NCBI GenBank assembly: GCA_052145115.1
Contig: JBKQPG010000015.1
Span: forward strand, 62,001-126,000
Length of the DNA: 64,000 nucleotides
Direction of reading: 5' to 3'
Source: CAIVVT01 sp052145115
Lineage (GTDB): Bacteria; Acidobacteriota; Terriglobia; Bryobacterales; Bryobacteraceae
The stretch's first letter is position 1, and each line of letters begins with the position of its first letter. Below the pieces are notes generated by a model, which was not told the origin of the DNA, did not search any database, and saw nothing but the letters and a program-made list of their open reading frames with translations. The position numbers and the translations under genes were made by a program. Below are positions 62,515 to 64,000 of the stretch, in pieces.

Positions 62515-64000
62515 CGGACACCTCCCGCGAAGCGGACCGCAAGAATCACCAGGATGGATCCGAAGACCACCCAGGCGGCGTAGCGCCGCAGGTAGCCGGA
62601 CTGCATGAGGCGCAGGACGCCGCCGATGGAACGCGAGGCCGTGCCGGCGCCGTTGACCGCGCCGTCGATCAGGCCGGCGTCGAGGCCGCGCCAGAGGACA
62701 ATGCGCGAGCCGTCGACGACGGGGTTGACGATGAGGGCGTCGTAGGCCTCATCGACGAAGTACTTGTTGTAGACCAGCCGGTACAGGCCGCCGAGCGCGC
62801 CGGCGAGGGATGTAGAGAGGCCGGGACGGGCGACATAGAAGAGCCAGGCGAGGAAGATGCCGGCGAGGCCGGCGCCGACGGAGATGTAGACCAGCGATTC
62901 ATTCCCGGGTGCGGGGAGTGGGCCGAAGACGGGGGTGAGAAAGCGCGGCACGTCGATGAAGCCGCCGGCGAGCGAGAGCACGGCCAGCACGGCCAGCGGA
63001 GCGGTCATGATCCAGGGCGATTCGTGCGGATGGGCATCGCCGCGATAGGCGCCAAAGAAGCACAGGAAGAAGGCGCGGAAGACGTAGAAGGCGGTCATGG
63101 AGGCGGTGACGACGCCAACCCAGTACATCCACGGGGCGTGGGCGTAGGCTGCGGCCAGGATCGCGTCCTTACTGAAGAAACCGGAGAAGGGCGGCACGCC
63201 GGAAATGGCGACCGAGGCGCACAGCAGCACGACGCCAGTCAGGGGAATCTTCTTCCATAGGCCGCCCATGAGGCGCAGATCCTGCTCGCCGGAGAGGGCG
63301 TGGATCACGCTGCCGGCGCCGAGGAACAGGAGGGCCTTGAAGAAGGCGTGGGTCATGATGTGGAAGACGCCGGCCGAGTAGGCGCCGCAGCCCAGGCCGA
63401 GGAACATGTAGCCCAGCTGGGAGACGGTGGAGTAGGCGAAAACCTTCTTGATGTCGTACTGCGTCATGCCGATCGTGGCGGCCAGCACGGCGGTAATCAG
63501 GCCCACGAAGGCGACGACCTCGAGCGCGGCGGGAGCGTGGTTGAACAGCACCGCCGAACGGGCCACCATGTAGACGCCGGCGGTGACCATGGTGGCGGCA
63601 TGGATGAGCGCCGAGACGGGCGTGGGGCCCTCCATGGCATCGGGGAGCCAGACGTAGAGCGGCACCTGGGCGCTTTTCCCGCACGCGCCAAAGAGCAGCA
63701 GGAGGCAGATGAAGGCCAGCACGCCGGGACCCTTTTCGACGGGCAGGCCGGCGACCTTGGTGAAGACCGTCTGGAAGTCCAGCGAGCCGAACTGGGCGAA
63801 GATCAGGAACATGCCGAGGGAGAAGCCGAAATCGCCGATGCGGTTCACGACGAAGGCCTTTTTGCCCGCTTCGGTGGCGCTGCGCTTCAGGAACCAGAAT
63901 CCGATCAGCAGGTAGCTGCACAGGCCGACGCCTTCCCAGCCGACGAACAGCAGCAGATAGTTCGCGGCGAGGACCAGCGTGAGCATGAAGAACATGAACA
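62511..64000 (-). CDS. nuoL: NADH-quinone oxidoreductase subunit L, 5' end outside window
   Basis: Largest antiporter-like subunit of complex I, carrying the long lateral helix. The frame is open to the right edge, so the first part of the protein (about 110-130 residues by comparison with family length) is missing; the ATG at 63995 is internal. Visible hallmarks are LLLFVGWEGVGLCSYLLIGF, VPLYVWLPDAMEGPTPVSAL, HAATMVTAGVYMVARSAVLF and ITAVLAATIGMTQYDIKKVF. The C-terminal lateral helix region ends in a last span near the stop. It overlaps nuoM by 4 bases; nuoK is expected just upstream. Confidence 0.97.
   Translation of the reverse strand, partial: FMFFMLTLVLAANYLLLFVGWEGVGLCSYLLIGFWFLKRSATEAGKKAFVVNRIGDFGFSLGMFLIFAQFGSLDFQTVFTKVAGLPVEKGPGVLAFICLLLLFGACGKSAQVPLYVWLPDAMEGPTPVSALIHAATMVTAGVYMVARSAVLFNHAPAALEVVAFVGLITAVLAATIGMTQYDIKKVFAYSTVSQLGYMFLGLGCGAYSAGVFHIMTHAFFKALLFLGAGSVIHALSGEQDLRLMGGLWKKIPLTGVVLLCASVAISGVPPFSGFFSKDAILAAAYAHAPWMYWVGVVTASMTAFYVFRAFFLCFFGAYRGDAHPHESPWIMTAPLAVLAVLSLAGGFIDVPRFLTPVFGPLPAPGNESLVYISVGAGLAGIFLAWLFYVARPGLSTSLAGALGGLYRLVYNKYFVDEAYDALIVNPVVDGSRIVLWRGLDAGLIDGAVNGAGTASRSIGGVLRLMQSGYLRRYAAWVVFGSILVILAVRFAGGVR

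Overview
The window is about 64 kb of high-GC chromosomal DNA that is densely coded. The gene content points to a soil-type Acidobacterium, most likely the Solibacter/Bryobacter (Terriglobia) group. Evidence for this is an Oar-like TonB-dependent receptor, a vWFA-type secreted protein, an FG-GAP/ASPIC protein, carboxypeptidase-regulatory-like repeats, a secreted 'NFICDQ' protein, a GH109-like Gfo/Idh/MocA protein and an RsbU-type phosphatase, all alongside LpxD, which implies a Gram-negative outer membrane. This placement comes from family recognition, not from a marker gene. I found no rRNA, tRNA, CRISPR array or intact insertion sequence.

Layout. 1-4.6 kb: an M1 peptidase (5' end outside the window), a membrane protein and an exported LD-carboxypeptidase in a tight operon, then a lipoprotein plus a small membrane protein that look like phage lysis genes. 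4.6-14.2 kb: HtrA protease, zinc-ribbon membrane protein, esterase, an acidobacterial secreted protein, a UPF0182 giant membrane protein, an orphan HicB, a degenerate GGDEF protein and a secreted glycine-rich protein. 14.4-20.7 kb: divergent mutY/uvrA repair genes and a TPR-led operon of three. 20.7-28.6 kb: a seven-gene minus-strand operon (lpxD, LOG, rsbU-like, K+ channel, nnr, tsaE, AI-2E-type transporter) with mostly 4-bp overlaps. 28.7-33.5 kb: a receptor without a plug, a vWFA-like protein and a coiled-coil protein. 33.7-44.2 kb: a GAF-ANTAR regulator, a UvrD-type helicase with an embedded DEDDh exonuclease, Pcm, a carboxypeptidase-regulatory protein, a receiver-like protein, a sugar isomerase-like protein, a TonB-domain protein, the CCA-adding enzyme and a zinc-ribbon protein. 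44.5-52.8 kb: class I fumarase, a non-coding stretch rich in palindromes, then secreted or surface proteins of lower GC and a GH109-like oxidoreductase. 53.2-57.3 kb: a 1004-residue phage tail-sheath-like protein and an alpha/beta hydrolase. 57.4-64 kb: shikimate kinase, a LON-domain protein, a HAD phosphatase and the nuoN-nuoM-nuoL end of a complex I operon, with nuoL running off the window.

Most genes serve housekeeping roles: repair, envelope maintenance, metabolite repair, respiration and the TCA cycle. These are mixed with lineage-typical secreted proteins of unknown job. The items most worth a second look are: (1) the solitary tail-sheath-like gene at 53.2-56.3 kb, possibly related to the lysis-like pair at 3.8-4.6 kb; (2) the helicase-exonuclease fusion at 34.7-37.2 kb; (3) two copies of a short element whose terminal inverted repeats begin with TAG and supply the stop codons of the flanking genes (31.5 and 57.35 kb); and (4) a cluster of TGTCG palindromes at 46.2-46.44 kb. 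The + strand also changes by eye from C-rich to G-rich near 44 kb, in genes of both orientations.
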